Positions 40,926-51,895 of a stretch of DNA of 64,000 bases are shown one piece after another (the first letter of the stretch is position 1; every line of letters begins with the position of its first letter). The stretch spans positions 1 to 64,000 of the forward strand of contig CAUJNA010000829.1 of NCBI GenBank assembly GCA_963377175.1, in the 5' to 3' direction. A model generated the notes under the pieces. The model made no database searches and was not told the DNA's origin. It saw nothing but the letters and a program-made list of their open reading frames with translations. The position numbers and the translations under genes are program-made. Origin of the DNA: Effrenium voratum. Lineage: Eukaryota > Sar > Dinophyceae > Suessiales > Symbiodiniaceae.

Positions 40926-42746
40926 TCAGCTCTTCTCCTCTCGTCGAAGATGAGCAACGTTGCCACCAGATGCCGCAAATACCGTTCCCAGTAAGATGCG
41001 CTCTTCCCCGCTTTGACTTCTGGTCCAAAATTTCGTAGTGGGCATGACGACTCCGGACTTCCTGTGCAACACAAAGCTAACCCCGATGTTGAGGTTGCCG
41101 AAAGCAGTGCGCTGTTCGATGATGGTGATCGATTCGTTCACGTCATGCTTCTCCGGCATGACCCATCGGTCGTCTTCCCCTTTTGCGGAAATCTCCAGGA
41201 TCGCTTGGATGGTCGCGTTGACAACCGTTCCATCATCATGCTCTTTCCCCGTCGGCTGCCATGAAGACCACCACGGTGCACGACCAGCGGTGTCGCTGCT
41301 GGAGCTCGCGCTTGGCGGAACACCATGCTGCTTGCTTCCGGCGCTAGGTAGCCTTGGGTTCTGGGGCAGCGTATGCTTTCCCTGAGATCCTCCACCATGC
41401 TGGTACCCCTGCTTCGACGAAATCCTCGTCGAAGATATCGATGAACTTCTTGGTGCCATCTTTGGAGTGCTGCAAGTTGTTGATGAAGGCCCGCTGTTGC
41501 TGTTCATCCGCGGTTTGGTAGTCCTGAAGCACGATGAACGATTCCCACGTCAGGCGATTCACGGCTTCCTTGGCACGTTCTTCGCCACGCGGTGCAACGG
41601 ATATGGCGTACATATTGATGGCCGGTAGTTTCATTTCCCACGCTTTAGCCATGACAGGGAATGCCTTGTTGAGGTTGTTGAGCTGTGCGTCAACTTCCCT
41701 GACGATGGTCTTGTCGCCACCAACGTACTCCATTCTCTCACGATCGTTGCCCCTGAAGATCTCTCTGAGTCTTGCATGTAGGAATAGGACACATCCCATA
41801 GCAATAGACGCAGCAATCAAGGCATCGGGGACAATAGGAATCTGCTTGATCTTCCCAGTGATCGTCAGCTCCAAGATGTTCTTGGTCGTGCGTTGGGGTT
41901 CGTGTCTGGCAGCGAACGCCACGTACTTGGCGGAGAGGGTGAGCAGTTCCTGGTGTTTCTGCACGCATTCATGGTTCCTTCGGACTTTGTCCTTGCCCAG
42001 GACGCCGTTGACCACGGCGCATACCCCCGCTTTCGGAGTGCAATAGGTCTGAACCCAGTATGCATCCCGGAAGGCGGAGAACCCCTTCTCGCTCTTCTCC
42101 AGCCAGGTGTCATTGACGTGCTTTCCGCACGCACTCGTGCCGGTCCATGGCGCTCATGGAAATATCGGTAGACATCGCCGACGGTCTGGTCCTCGCTGAC
42201 GACGTTGGTACCACCCGCAGCAATCACTTCCGAGCATTCTTCGTCTATTCTTTGGAGGGGTCTACCGACTCGCAGCCCCGCCACATACTTCTCAACCAGC
42301 GATGCACACTGAAAGCCCCGTGTCTGGCCTTCGATGGAGAAACGAAAAAGGTACTCTTCCGAGTTGATGAAGTCATCCCCCATCTTGAAGATGTACAGCC
42401 CCGCGATCCAGCAAAGTCGTAGACAAAGGAATACACAAAAGCACCACTGCAGAAAAGATCCAATCACCCCAGATTTCCCTGATCCGGGTGGGGTGCACGA
42501 CCACCACCCTTCAACAGGTAGTCCAAATTTCCCTGATCCAGGTGGGGTACACGACCACCACCTTTCAACAGGTAATCCGAGAGCGATATGCAACCAACAC
42601 TCACCTTGTTCTCTTCGTCTTGAAGCAGAAACGAAGCTGCAGTTTGTACGAAGAGTAGGCGGCGATGTGGAGGTAGAAGATCTCCCACCTTGCAGTTTCT
42701 TCTTCTCAACGAAACCTTTGAATATGCAAGGTGAAGCCAGGTTCAC
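40926..42746 (-). CDS. 3' accessory frames of element D, unidentified
   Basis: Three overlapping minus-strand frames (42746-41865, 42015-41344, 41507-40926). Regions: a 54-bp direct repeat (42473-42580) encoding two copies of an 18-residue segment with WWSCTPPGSGK; LVEKYVAGLRVGRPLQRIDE; a charged region; a hydrophobic stretch (IVPDALIAASIAMGCVLFLH, about 41760-41820) that could be a membrane segment; and helical ERAKEAVNRLTWESFIVLQD. No domain recognised. The position corresponds to the SGNH/KptA/zinc-ribbon module of element C, but I see neither motif set here. Confidence 0.5.
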
Positions 42747-42805
42747 TCCATGATGTCGCGAACATTTGGCTAGAGCAGCAAAACGGCGCAGAATAACATT
42801 GGCAA

Positions 42806-43992
42806 TTAGTGAAGTGCACAGTTGGGTATCCTTGGTTTCCCTACCAGCACAAGGTCCATGACAATGGTTGCCGTTGCATTTCTTAGAAAAGGATTCCCCA
42901 GGTCAAAGTTCTTCCGAATCGGCAGGGGTTTCTTGGCATACCTTTGCTTCAAGCCGTACCTACACCCGTCAAATTCATGCGATTCTCCGTGCTTGATCTG
43001 CTTCTTCAACATCTCGTCGTTCCAATACTCGCAGCCTTTGGGAAATTCAAAGAGAATGGCGGCCTTCTTGGATTCGGCATGCCGCTTTAGTTGGGAAAAC
43101 AACACTTTGAACAATTTCCAAAATTCAAGCTGTTTGTTTTGGATGAGTTTGCTTGTTGGTGGTCCTCGTGTTATGTTCAATATCGCCCATGATGATCCTC
43201 CCGTGCAGGGTCCAGCAAAAAAACATGTCACTCGTTTTGGTGATGGCGTGCTTGGCGAGGTTCTCCCCGTACTGGAAAAGCAGGTCATCCTCAAGTGTGA
43301 TCGTAACAACCTGTACGTGCCAGCGTTGCGCAAGCGCGGTAGACCAGTTGTGTGATTCCGAACACGCCATGACAACCGTAGGTTTGTTGGGGTCCAGCGC
43401 AACGAGGGCGACCTCTGTGCCAGTAGCCAAACCAGGTACATAGGCATAGCAGGCAAGCCAAGTACGGTACCATTGTGAGTCACAAAACGAAAAGTGATAT
43501 TTGCATTGGGATCAGCAGGTTGCAAATGGTTGCGAACTGCAATTCTGTATGGGACAAAGAAACGATGATTGTCTTGTTCACGGTGGTGCGCGTGCATGCG
43601 ACGCATCATAGTCTTGAAACACCGTAAAACACGTGCAGGTAGGGAATTGAGAGGTGTGTCCAGGATGTCCTGCCCATCGACTTCCTGAATGAACAGTTGA
43701 AAAGACTCGTCCCGTCCACAATGTTGTCTAGGCTGAATAACCTTGGGGGCAGGGGCCACAGGCTGTACCGGGTGGAACTGCCATACCGCACGCTCGACGT
43801 ACTTGTCGATGCGCTCCCATGGAAACGCGGGTTCAACACGATCCTCAACTTTCTCCCATGATCCTCCGCACAGAAACCAAGTGGAACGCAACCACCGTGT
43901 GCCAATAGGACATTGCACCGTGGGTGGTGGCTGGTACCGCATGAGTTTCGGAACTTTTGCCACGCTGACCGGATCATGCCCTTCGTGTTCAT
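42806..43992 (-). CDS. PC-motif methyltransferase-like domain and N-terminal extension (element D)
   Basis: Minus-strand frames. The N-terminal part (VKVPKL/LMRYQPPPTVQCPIGT … AFPWERIDKYVERAVWQFHP … ARVLRCFKTMMRRMHAHHRE … FFVPYRIAVRNHLQP) is unrecognised. Then VALVALDPNKPTVVMACSES with NWSTALAQRW, and FFAGPCTGGSSWAILNITRG (43180-43225), LFEFPKGCEYWNDEML, HEFDGCRYGLKQRYAKKPLP. The G-P-C-T-G-G-S-S-W motif is closest to S-I-P-C-T-G-G-T-A-W of element C. A frame change near 43220 splits the domain. Confidence 0.62.
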
Positions 43993-44513
43993 GAAGGCAC
44001 CTTCGTGTACGGAGAAGTGGGTATGCCATCGATCGAACCAGTGGCCGCCTGCACGGTTCCCTTCTTGGGGTCAAATGAAGATGTGACCATCTTGAGGGTT
44101 TCCGGGTCGGTCAACATTTCCGGCTCGAGCAATCCAATCTGCACACACGCATGTTTCCACTTTCTGGAATCACTGAAAGCTTTGGTATAGATGTCAGCAG
44201 CCATACGGTCGGTGACCTCATAGGCTAGGTACATGTAGTCCCGCCCGAACATATCATGCATCCATGTGACAGCAACACCGTGACTTCGTTCCAAATGCCT
44301 CATAGTAGGGTTCTTGCCTGATCGAACAACACTGACCATAGCCTTGTTGCCATCGAAGAACACAAACTTCGGCTCCTTGCTGAGCGCAGGCATGCCTATA
44401 GCTCTCATTGCAACATCGGCAGCAACGATTTCAGCCTCACGGGAGCTTCCGGACAACGTAAATCTTGTATTCGGACCCTGTAGGTTCATGTGACCGCCAG
44501 ATGTCGACCGCAA
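43989..44513 (-). CDS. RNase H of element D
   Basis: STSGGHMNLQGPNTRFTLSG, SSREAEIVAADVAMRAIGMP (catalytic Glu), FVFFDGNKAMVSVVRSGKNP (Asp; usual DNQA reads DGNKA), HLERSHGVAVTWMHD, DRMAADIYTKAF (final Asp). Typical copia RNase H; continues upstream into 44698-44486. Confidence 0.85.
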   Translation of the reverse strand: MRSTSGGHMNLQGPNTRFTLSGSSREAEIVAADVAMRAIGMPALSKEPKFVFFDGNKAMVSVVRSGKNPTMRHLERSHGVAVTWMHDMFGRDYMYLAYEVTDRMAADIYTKAFSDSRKWKHACVQIGLLEPEMLTDPETLKMVTSSFDPKKGTVQAATGSIDGIPTSPYTKVPS

Positions 44514-45490
44514 AGAATCGGCGCACCCAAAAAAGTCAAAACTGCCAAATACATATCTTCAACTGAATCTCCGACCCAGCCAATCATCCTCCAATGCTTG
44601 GTGTGATGAATATAACACATCAAGTGATGAAGTTTCTTGTCGTGGTCAGTTGTCCACCTGGTGATGTTCCTCGCCAGACGGTTGACCTGCCTGAGCAAGT
44701 CAAAGCCTGCTATCTAGCACCATATAGTTTTTTCATGAGCACACTTGCTGCGTGAGGCGCGAGTTGTCCACGAACAGGCTCCGGATGAGCTCCTTCCGAA
44801 GTCCCTCCTGCTTGGCATGATGGGGTTTCATAACCATTCGCGGGAACTCTGCTTCCACGCCAATTGCATTCAACCGACGGTCCGGTCTGGATCGGAACCC
44901 TCGACGGGTGATCCTTGGTCTCTTCATGGGGACCAGGTGTAGGAACTTTATTCAACTCAACGTTGCCCGCGACTTCGAGGTAGCGATCGACACAAGAGCG
45001 CAGGAACTGCTCCATGTCGTACGTCACAGTGGTGACCTTATGGCCGTTGCCGAGAACCACAGTACCTGCGTGGGTCCTCTTCCGAAAGTTGGGAATGTTT
45101 CTCAACTATAATACCATGCGCCCTGGCCATGTGCACTTCTTTGTTCTTCTGTTTTGCCTCGCGAGCGACATCATAGTGCTCACGGATTACAGATAGATCG
45201 AATACTCCTTGGTCAATGAGACCTTTCCATTCCTTTTTCATGGAGTCCATCGCCTTGGTGTTGCTGAGCATCTCGGCCCTGCCTACGGGTCGTGATACCA
45301 TTGCATTGATGAACTTGGCCACCTTGACGACTTTCTCACGATGATGTTCTTCGGCCGGAACGCAAGGCATCTTGGGATAATCGCCCTTTGGGCAATCCAC
45401 CTTTGGCGACGCTTCGTAAACCCTAATCACGCGCTGCCATATCTTCCCACTCATACATGTATGCCAGTTCATCCGTACATTCGGATACAT
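44486..45490 (-). pseudogene. Reverse transcriptase of element D, core deleted
   Basis: The N-terminal part (FINAMVSRPVGRAEMLSNTK, WKGLIDQGVFDLSVIREHYD, GIIVEKHSQLSEEDP) ends near 45095 and is directly followed by a distal RT segment (THAGTVVLGNGHKVTTVTYD, MLRQVNRLARNITRW). The palm with motif A and YVDD is missing, so it cannot copy RNA. Confidence 0.8.
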
Positions 45491-46254
45491 TTCCTCCTGT
45501 CATGGTGCTTTCTGAACAAGTGTCATCAATGTTCTCCGACAGTCCCCCATCATGGTCGTTCTTTGGGATAGATGCAAGACCTTCCCTTGGAGTAAACTTC
45601 CATTCGTAGATAACTACCAGAATCCCATAGACCTTGTCCAACGTCACATTGCTTGCACCATGATCTTGAAGACGTTTGGAGTCCATGCATAAAACTGACC
45701 CATCGACCGGATTGACAATGACCCTCATCCAATCCAGGTCCGCCAAGAACTTTCCCTCAACCGGGTTCTTGACCTTGTTTGTATTCTTCCGTATGCGCCA
45801 GTTGTACATCCATTGATCGCCACCCCATCGTTCTTTGAGCATCGCTTTTATCCTTTTCGCGCTCGGAGCGTTGACCTCTGTACTTTCTGCAGGTGCGGCG
45901 TCCTTCGAGCTACCGGTGCCATCCTTCTTCTTTGGACGAATCTTTCCTTCCTCATCGACATCAATTGCATTCCGTAACGTTTCCCATTCTTCAGGTGTGA
46001 ACCCTGCCGGTCGTGTTGTCTTCATCGTCCTGAATCCATCTGCACCGACTGGATGGGGTCTCCCACGAGCATCAAGCTTGACCGTTTTGCCAAGGTCGTT
46101 CCTATACATGATACCATCTTTTGCTTTCCCTGTTGATACATGGGGTAGGTCAGCGACATTATCAACAGCGTCTTTGTCTTCCGTACTCCCCGGCTCGACG
46201 ACTTCAACGTCCTCTCCTTTCTCGTCATGCACGATCCCAGCGATCTCCTCGACC
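45423..46254 (-). CDS. Integrase-RT linker of element D
   Basis: An acidic minus-strand frame (DEKGEDVEVVEPGSTEDKDA), then KTVKLDARGRPHPVGADGFR, TTRPAGFTPEEWETLRNAID and ERWGGDQWMYNWRIRK. It corresponds to the acidic linker seen in element C between integrase and RT. Confidence 0.6.
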
Positions 46255-47541
46255 TCATCGACCCTGATCTACATCCTGCAAGAGAGTGGGATCGGGGTCC
46301 TCAGCCTCGGCCGGTTGCTCTAAATGAACGCCTCTATCATCTTCCCCTCTGATCTCCTCAACACCTTCAAGAGTCTCATTCATCTTCTTGTACTTCTCTT
46401 GAACGGGAAAAGAAATTGGTATCTTCAAAACGATCCTCTCGGTCTGATGTGGCTGGCGTAGTCGAGGTGGAATTTTCGCCTTCCTTATGGAAAGGCCGGC
46501 GCCGGCGAAGCTTGTGAGAGTCCAGGCTCGATACTTGCGTGCCCAGTGCAGACCAGAACTCAGGTTGTAACCGGCAAAGATACCAGCTTCCCCTTTCGGT
46601 TCGAATTTCTCTCTCTTGTCTCCTCTCGCATCTCTCGGTTTGAACCCAACCAATGCCCCAAATGAAATCTTCTCACCCTTGAAATGTTCTCCATGCAATC
46701 GAAACCATGCGCTTGAACCGTTGATCTCTTCGACGTTCATCAAGTGGCACAACGCAGTAATAGCGTATATCCAATAGCATGTTGGAAGTCCAGCATGTAC
46801 TAGACATGCAGTCGTTTGGTCCACGATGAACTGGTTCGTGCGTTCGGCAAGCGAGTTGTTCTGCTTAAGCGATAAATCATGAGGTATCTTCAGTTCAGAA
46901 CATGCGTTGATGAACTCCGGCGCGTCGTCCGAGTAGACTTGCTTGATCTTCCGTCTGCCGGCAAAATGCTTTATGCTGGTGATCACCGTGACGGCATTCT
47001 TGCGACCAATTGGAGAGCCCATGATGATGCCAGTGTGTATATCTCGAACGATCATGACGTACTTGTCATTGTTCTCGGCATCTCCTGCGGCCTCAACCAG
47101 ATCGAAAGTGATTAAGTCACCGAACGTCTTGACTTCACGTTGAAATGCACCGGGCTTGGATCTGAAATGCAACATCTTCGCCTTCACGCACGATTCGCAG
47201 AATGGGTTTCGATACCTGCGCGTTAGCAAATGTGTCAATGTATTGGCATCATCATTCAATGCGCCATCGACTTCTATGCCTGCTTCGGGATCAGCATCGT
47301 CTTCACCCTCAGCTTCGTCTTCACCCGGCTCGGGCCCACGTCCACGAGCCTCTTCACCAGGTTCTTCGACTCCAGGCGGTGCGGCTCCCGCTCCACCAGG
47401 CGGGCCGAAATCTACGGCTTCGACGCCATCCTCGTCGCCGACAAGTGCATATTGGGGTTCTCCGACTTCTTCTTCTACTTCTGCTTGACCACCATCCTGT
47501 TCAACACCGATGATCTCTTTCAGCATCTTCATGTGCTCCAA
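46255..47541 (-). CDS. Integrase of element D
   Basis: An acidic lead, the zinc-binding end (HLLTRRYRNPFCESCVKAKM), and the core: Asp in LITFDLVEAAG, Asp in VYSDDAPEF, Glu in NNSLAERTNQFIV, then LPTCYWIYAITALCHLMN, and the C-terminal GALVGFKPRDARGDKREKFE and AGIFAGYNLSSG. One continuous frame and the best preserved part of D. Confidence 0.88.
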   Translation of the reverse strand: MEHMKMLKEIIGVEQDGGQAEVEEEVGEPQYALVGDEDGVEAVDFGPPGGAGAAPPGVEEPGEEARGRGPEPGEDEAEGEDDADPEAGIEVDGALNDDANTLTHLLTRRYRNPFCESCVKAKMLHFRSKPGAFQREVKTFGDLITFDLVEAAGDAENNDKYVMIVRDIHTGIIMGSPIGRKNAVTVITSIKHFAGRRKIKQVYSDDAPEFINACSELKIPHDLSLKQNNSLAERTNQFIVDQTTACLVHAGLPTCYWIYAITALCHLMNVEEINGSSAWFRLHGEHFKGEKISFGALVGFKPRDARGDKREKFEPKGEAGIFAGYNLSSGLHWARKYRAWTLTSFAGAGLSIRKAKIPPRLRQPHQTERIVLKIPISFPVQEKYKKMNETLEGVEEIRGEDDRGVHLEQPAEAEDPDPTLLQDVDQGR

Positions 47542-47583
47542 GATGTCTTCAGAAACAAGTCGATGGCGATTGCTCCTCGCATT

Positions 47584-48091
47584 TCAAACTCCAACCAAAT
47601 AGGGAATATCATCCTTCACGTGTAGATGAACAATCTCTTTCTCAGCTGTTATCATGAACGGCAACTTCCCACAAATCCAGCGAAAAGAATATCCCATCTT
47701 CATGCATCGTCGACCAATAGATAACACCGTCGGCGTCTCATCCAGAACAAAGGGTTGGACTGTTTCCTTCAGCTCATTCGCGTCATACTTGATAGTTTCC
47801 GAAGTGGAAGACAATCTCGTCCTTGCCCTGGACAGTGTCAACACCGAGGGAGGCCGCCTTGGATTCGCCGATCAAATCACGACCACACCCTGTGTCCATC
47901 AGCCACTTTACTCCCTTGCATTGGTTCGCAGACAGGGCGAATAGATTGATGGGTTGTCCGCGCTTCCTCTTCCATTGCGCGGCTCCTTCCGTAATCTCGT
48001 CATCCTCCTTGTCATACTCGAAAGTGAAGGTTCGCTCCTTGTTTGTTGGCATTTTGTGAGTACGACATATGTCATTGACCGCCTCGCTCAT
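47584..48091 (-). CDS. Protease of element D
   Basis: Two overlapping frames: VKWLMDTGCGRDLIGESKAA (active site D-T-G), VDTVQGKDEIVFHFGNYQV, then after a shift near 47800 FVLDETPTVLSIGRRCMKMG and FMITAEKEIVHLHVKDDIPY. The pattern (TPSVLS/TPTVLSIG) matches the protease of element C. Confidence 0.8.
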
Positions 48092-50050
48092 AATCTCGGC
48101 TCTGATGAGTGCCTTCTTGTGACTATACGCAAGGTGTCGTCGATGATCATATGTCTTGAACGTACTGGTTTTGAGGCTGATTGGGACGTGTCCTCATAGG
48201 ATCCTTTGTGCCACATCAAATTGTTCCGCCACTGATCGTCCTCATTCTTCAGGTACTCCACCTCTTCGCTCACGTCATTGCCAAGAATCTCTTGAAACCA
48301 TTCGTACTTCTCGGGTATCGCAGTCTCACCTGACCACCGCGAAGATTCACTCATGGCATCTTCGGCATCACGATCGTGATACACAGTCTCGACCTCGGCT
48401 TCACTCTCCTCAGCGTGTTCGTCGCCCTTTTCGGTTTCCGAAGTCGCGGCTCTCTTGACAGTGGTAGCAGGCATTGCGATGTGGACCTTTCTCACAATTG
48501 CTGGAGCTGCTGCTTTGGGCTTGGCTTGTGCCTTGGCCTGTTGTTTGGCGTTAGGCGCAGGGGCGGATGCTTTGGGGTTTGCTGGTTGTATGTGCAGTGA
48601 TCCCCTTTCGTGCACTTTCCTTCTCTCCATGCATAGCAGGCCCCGCCCCTCTTCGGTGAAGGAGTCTTTGTGCTTGTGCTTGGGGTTATGGGAATATGGA
48701 CATTCCTTTCCTTTGAGACATCCCCCTTCTTTTGTGTAGTGGAAGACACACGGCCATTCCTTCTTCTGTTCAGGGCTCATGCTTTTCCCTTTTCCTTTTC
48801 CTTTGCCCTTCTTGTCGCTTTTGCTTTGGGTAGCACTGGTGCTGCTGCGTTTCCATCACCTTCCTTCCCGGAATTCCCTCCTTTCCCTTTTCCATTCTTC
48901 TTCTCGGCTGGCGCCGCATTCTTGTTGCCGTTCAGCAAGTTCTTGACTGACTTCTCCTTCAAGTCGTAGACGTAATCCTCAGTCCGAAGTTGTCGATCAA
49001 TCAATCCCAAAAAACGGTAGGTCTTCTCGGCGTGTGCATCCGGTAACCGCGCATAGGTATTAAGACCAAACTCCAGCTTCCTGCTTCCTTTGATCTTGTG
49101 ATATAGGATGTCCCGGAGCGTGATTTCTCTCGGTGTATCCTCCTTCCTCAGGTTGAGCAAGATGTCATATCATTTGTTGCGGAACACGGACATGTTCTTG
49201 TCCTCGGGGTATTCCAGTCTGATCAACTGCTCGATGGTGAAAACCGAATCTGATCGGTCACTTGATCTTAAAGATTGTAGTATTCTGGCAATGATCTCTC
49301 TTCCCTGGATCAATCTGTTTTCTCTTTGGCGTCGTTCAGCGCGCAGCTGAATATCGTGTACCACGTCCTTCGCATCATCAGGCACACTTCTGAGCATCGT
49401 CTGTAGCGAAAGGGCCAGCTTTACATCCATCATTGCAAATCGTTCGCCTCCCGAATCGGCTAAGAAGTCAAGGTCAGGAATCACCACGAAAGCACTGCTG
49501 AAGCGCTGGTGACGTTCATGGTGAGTGCCATCTTCCAGCTGTCCAGCTTCGTGGTCTTCGGCCATGGAGGTACGTTCACTTTCTCAGCCTCCTTCCGTGA
49601 TATCCTTGGTCGACCACTGTCATGATCTCTGCGATCCCTCGATTTCTTTCTTCGTGATGATTTTCTGTTGCGACGACGGTCATCATCATCATTATCGGAT
49701 GGTTCTTCCTCGTCGTCCTCGTCTCCATCATCATCATCGTCAGGTCGGTCAGGTGGACTTGGTCCTCCTGCTGCGGCTGGGACAGGAGCACGTCCTAGAC
49801 CCCCCGCATTTCCATCTGTATTGTGATAACTGAGACCAGGTGGACCGCCATCTCCGTGACCACCACCACCTCCATTATTGCCGGTTGAACCAAATCTCAT
49901 ATATGGAATAGATCTTAGAGCCTGTATCATTGGGTCTTGGTAAGCAGGACACAAAACAGAACCCGGTCCGAGGCTATAATCAACTGGCTTTGGAACATTG
50001 GGTATTTGTACACTAGAACTAGAAGCCGCCACAGTAGCCTGATAGAGCAT
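48088..50050 (-). CDS. Gag core and CCCH fingers of element D
   Basis: Minus-strand frames 50050-49481 (Pro/Asp-rich and Arg/Ser-rich, ending VNVPPWPKTTKLDSWKMALT), 49565-49170 (FLADSGGERFAMMDVKLALS, DVVHDIQLRAERRQRENRLI), 49160-48777 and 48780-48088. Fingers: CVFHYTKEGGCLKGKECPYSH (C-x9-C-x5-C-x3-H) and CYAWREGKCTKGDHCTYNQ, which lacks the final His. Several frameshifts. Confidence 0.7.
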
Positions 50051-50084
50051 TGCCTGACCTTGTTGTTGAGGCCCATTTGTGGTA

Positions 50085-51040
50085 TCACTCTCTTCGAATT
50101 ATGGCGTTTACTGGTCCTAACAGATCATCCCTCAGTAGAGCTCGTCCACGATCATGTGAGTCCGCCGCAATGATGTTTTGGGCGGCGTTCTCGCTTTCGA
50201 GTTCCTTGTTCGTCTCTGCCAGCTGATATACAAAGCTCTCTTGGATCTTGAGCTCTCGTCGTGTCTCTTCGATCTCTTCGGACATTGCAGCGATCTGATT
50301 GACGTAATCGGATTGCGCATCATTGGCCTTTTGCCTTGATGCAGCAAGTTCGCGAGTCACGTCGACGAACTCCTGATCCCTCAGCGTGGCGCGATCATGT
50401 AATGCATTTCCTTGATGAGCTCGATATCTAGCGATCTTGATCTCCTCATTCATCTTTGCGTCACGTTCCTGCACTGCACGTTGTCCGATCAGATACATCT
50501 CATTCCGCTCGCTCACGGCAACCCGTGCGCAACATCAATCGCCATTGTTGGTTGCGGCAACAATGCTGTTTCCAATCTCTCACGCAAACCACGAATAGCG
50601 TTCTCCTCGTTCTGCGAGTCCGTAGTGATCTTCACCTGGTAGGAGTTGATCATCGATTGATACTGCGCAATTTCGGAAGAAGCACTTCTTCTCTCTTGTT
50701 CAGCCTTGTTCTTGCTGACCAATGAGCTTTCCTCCTCGCATCTGATTCGATGTTTAAGCAGATTTACGGTTGCGGCCATCTCTTGGTGTCGCTTCTCGCA
50801 CTCGAGGACCCTAAGTCGGGCTTCGTCTTGATACTCTCCGCAGATCTTCACGAGATGTTGCGCCTGATCTTCGCATAGTTTTGTCTTCCCACGTTGAATG
50901 TCAATGTATTGAGCAGCTTCTCGAAGTTGTTCGTCGGATCTTTTGAGGATATGGGCTATTTGTTGTTGTGACACGCCTGCTCTCCATTCCACTTCCTGAA
51001 TGCGCGTGACATTGCCTTGGTCGTCACGTTCATATGAACG
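50085..51040 (-). CDS. Coiled-coil segment of Gag (element D)
   Basis: Two overlapping minus-strand frames rich in E/K/Q/R/A heptads (HILKRSDEQLREAAQYIDIQ, LRVLECEKRHQEMAATVN, YVNQIAAMSEEIEETRRELK). Long coiled coil of about 300 residues, as also found in Gag of C and E; likely particle assembly. Confidence 0.65.
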
Positions 51041-51049
51041 ACCTCTACT

Positions 51050-51275
51050 ACCACAAGGTACCAGTTCCTTTCTGGGATAGGCACCCCGGCAGCGGGCCTC
51101 AATTTGTGGTAGCGGAGCGATGGCACCATCTGTGCCTCAGCTGGGTGGCTGCGGAGCAGTTTCCCGTGCTGACTTTAGTCAGTTAGACTGTTCAGGACTA
51201 CGTAATGCTTACCACCGCCAGTCTTGCGGTACCCTTATCCTGACCTGGGCGGGTTGGGAGTCGAACCCGGGAGGC
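51050..51275. other. Roughly 210-bp insert in Gag of element D
   Basis: Interrupts Gag between T-L-K-Q-E-V (minus, 51276) and the coiled coil (51040). The minus strand has GGTTCGACTCC (51250-51260), a perfect Pol III B-box consensus. The plus strand has TGGTAGCGGAGC (51108-51119), the same 12 bases as the primer-binding site of element A. It could be a SINE or an LTR remnant; ends and duplication are unclear. Confidence 0.4.
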
Positions 51276-51629
51276 TCAGACTTCCTGTTTGAGGGTCTTG
51301 TTCTCCTGAGTGATCTTTGACGGACTGGAGCCTGTAGGCGACTTCGATCGCCCTTTTTCCTTTCTCACAGGACTCATGACGCCCTTCACGCTCCTTCTCG
51401 GTGTGCATAATGAAGCTGATGGCGATCTCTTCTTTTCTCCGTCCTTGGGCCACACGGCATGACCAACTTCTTTCCAGGATGAATGTGATAGGTCGTGGCT
51501 AATACCAGAACTTGCACTTTGTTGAGTGTCCGGAGAGTCCGCGATTGCCGGTACGGCAAGCACACCTGTGGAACCGCTGGAACTGTCATTTCCAAAGGTT
51601 GCAGTTCCTGGGCTCCCGGAAGAATCCAT
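51276..51629 (-). CDS. Gag N-terminus of element D
   Basis: ATG at 51629 (MDSSGSPGTATFGNDSSSG), a Ser-rich start, then HSSWKEVGHAVWPKDGEKKR and a Lys/Ser-rich tail to the insert. About 80 bases downstream of the primer-binding site. Confidence 0.55.
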   Translation of the reverse strand: MDSSGSPGTATFGNDSSSGSTGVLAVPAIADSPDTQQSASSGISHDLSHSSWKEVGHAVWPKDGEKKRSPSASLCTPRRSVKGVMSPVRKEKGRSKSPTGSSPSKITQENKTLKQEV

Positions 51630-51707
51630 CGTACGGCTGTAAACATGATTTCGAAAGGTTGTATTGCACCGCAGTTGCAATCCACCGCTGGGACCAATTG
51701 TAAGCTT

Positions 51708-51719
51708 ACGGTTGATAAC
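51708..51719 (-). promoter_or_regulatory. Primer-binding site of element D (half-tRNA type)
   Basis: The minus strand reads GGTTATCAACCGTAAGC right after an LTR end in CA. It shares GGTTATCA-x-CCG with C and E, and TAAGC also with C. Confidence 0.55.
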
Positions 51720-51895
51720 CTGCCAGGAGGCGAGTCAACCATGTAGTCAATGACAAGGCAGTTGGGGTTCGAATCCCGTGGGGGGACCAATGCCCTCGAC
51801 AATGGAGTCGTATAGTAGTGGTCGTGGTAAAAGGGGTTGTAAGGTAACTCGATGCGACGGCGGAATACGGACCTTTTCCTTTGCTTCACAGCTGT
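51720..51895 (-). repeat. Putative 5' LTR of element D
   Basis: The end next to the primer-binding site is clear (minus …CTGGCA). The outer end is guessed near 51895 and no partner LTR exists in the window. It contains a tRNA-like 3' end on the plus strand (51757-51788: GGTTCGAATCCCG, then GGGGGGACCA). Confidence 0.4.

Noticed and set aside
41344..42015. Envelope gene of element D (hydrophobic segment)
   Set aside because: One hydrophobic stretch only; no signal peptide, cleavage site or fusion-protein pattern.
51720..51790. tRNA gene
   Set aside because: Only a T-arm and acceptor-like 3' end are present; stem pairing is imperfect and no 5' half or D-arm fits.
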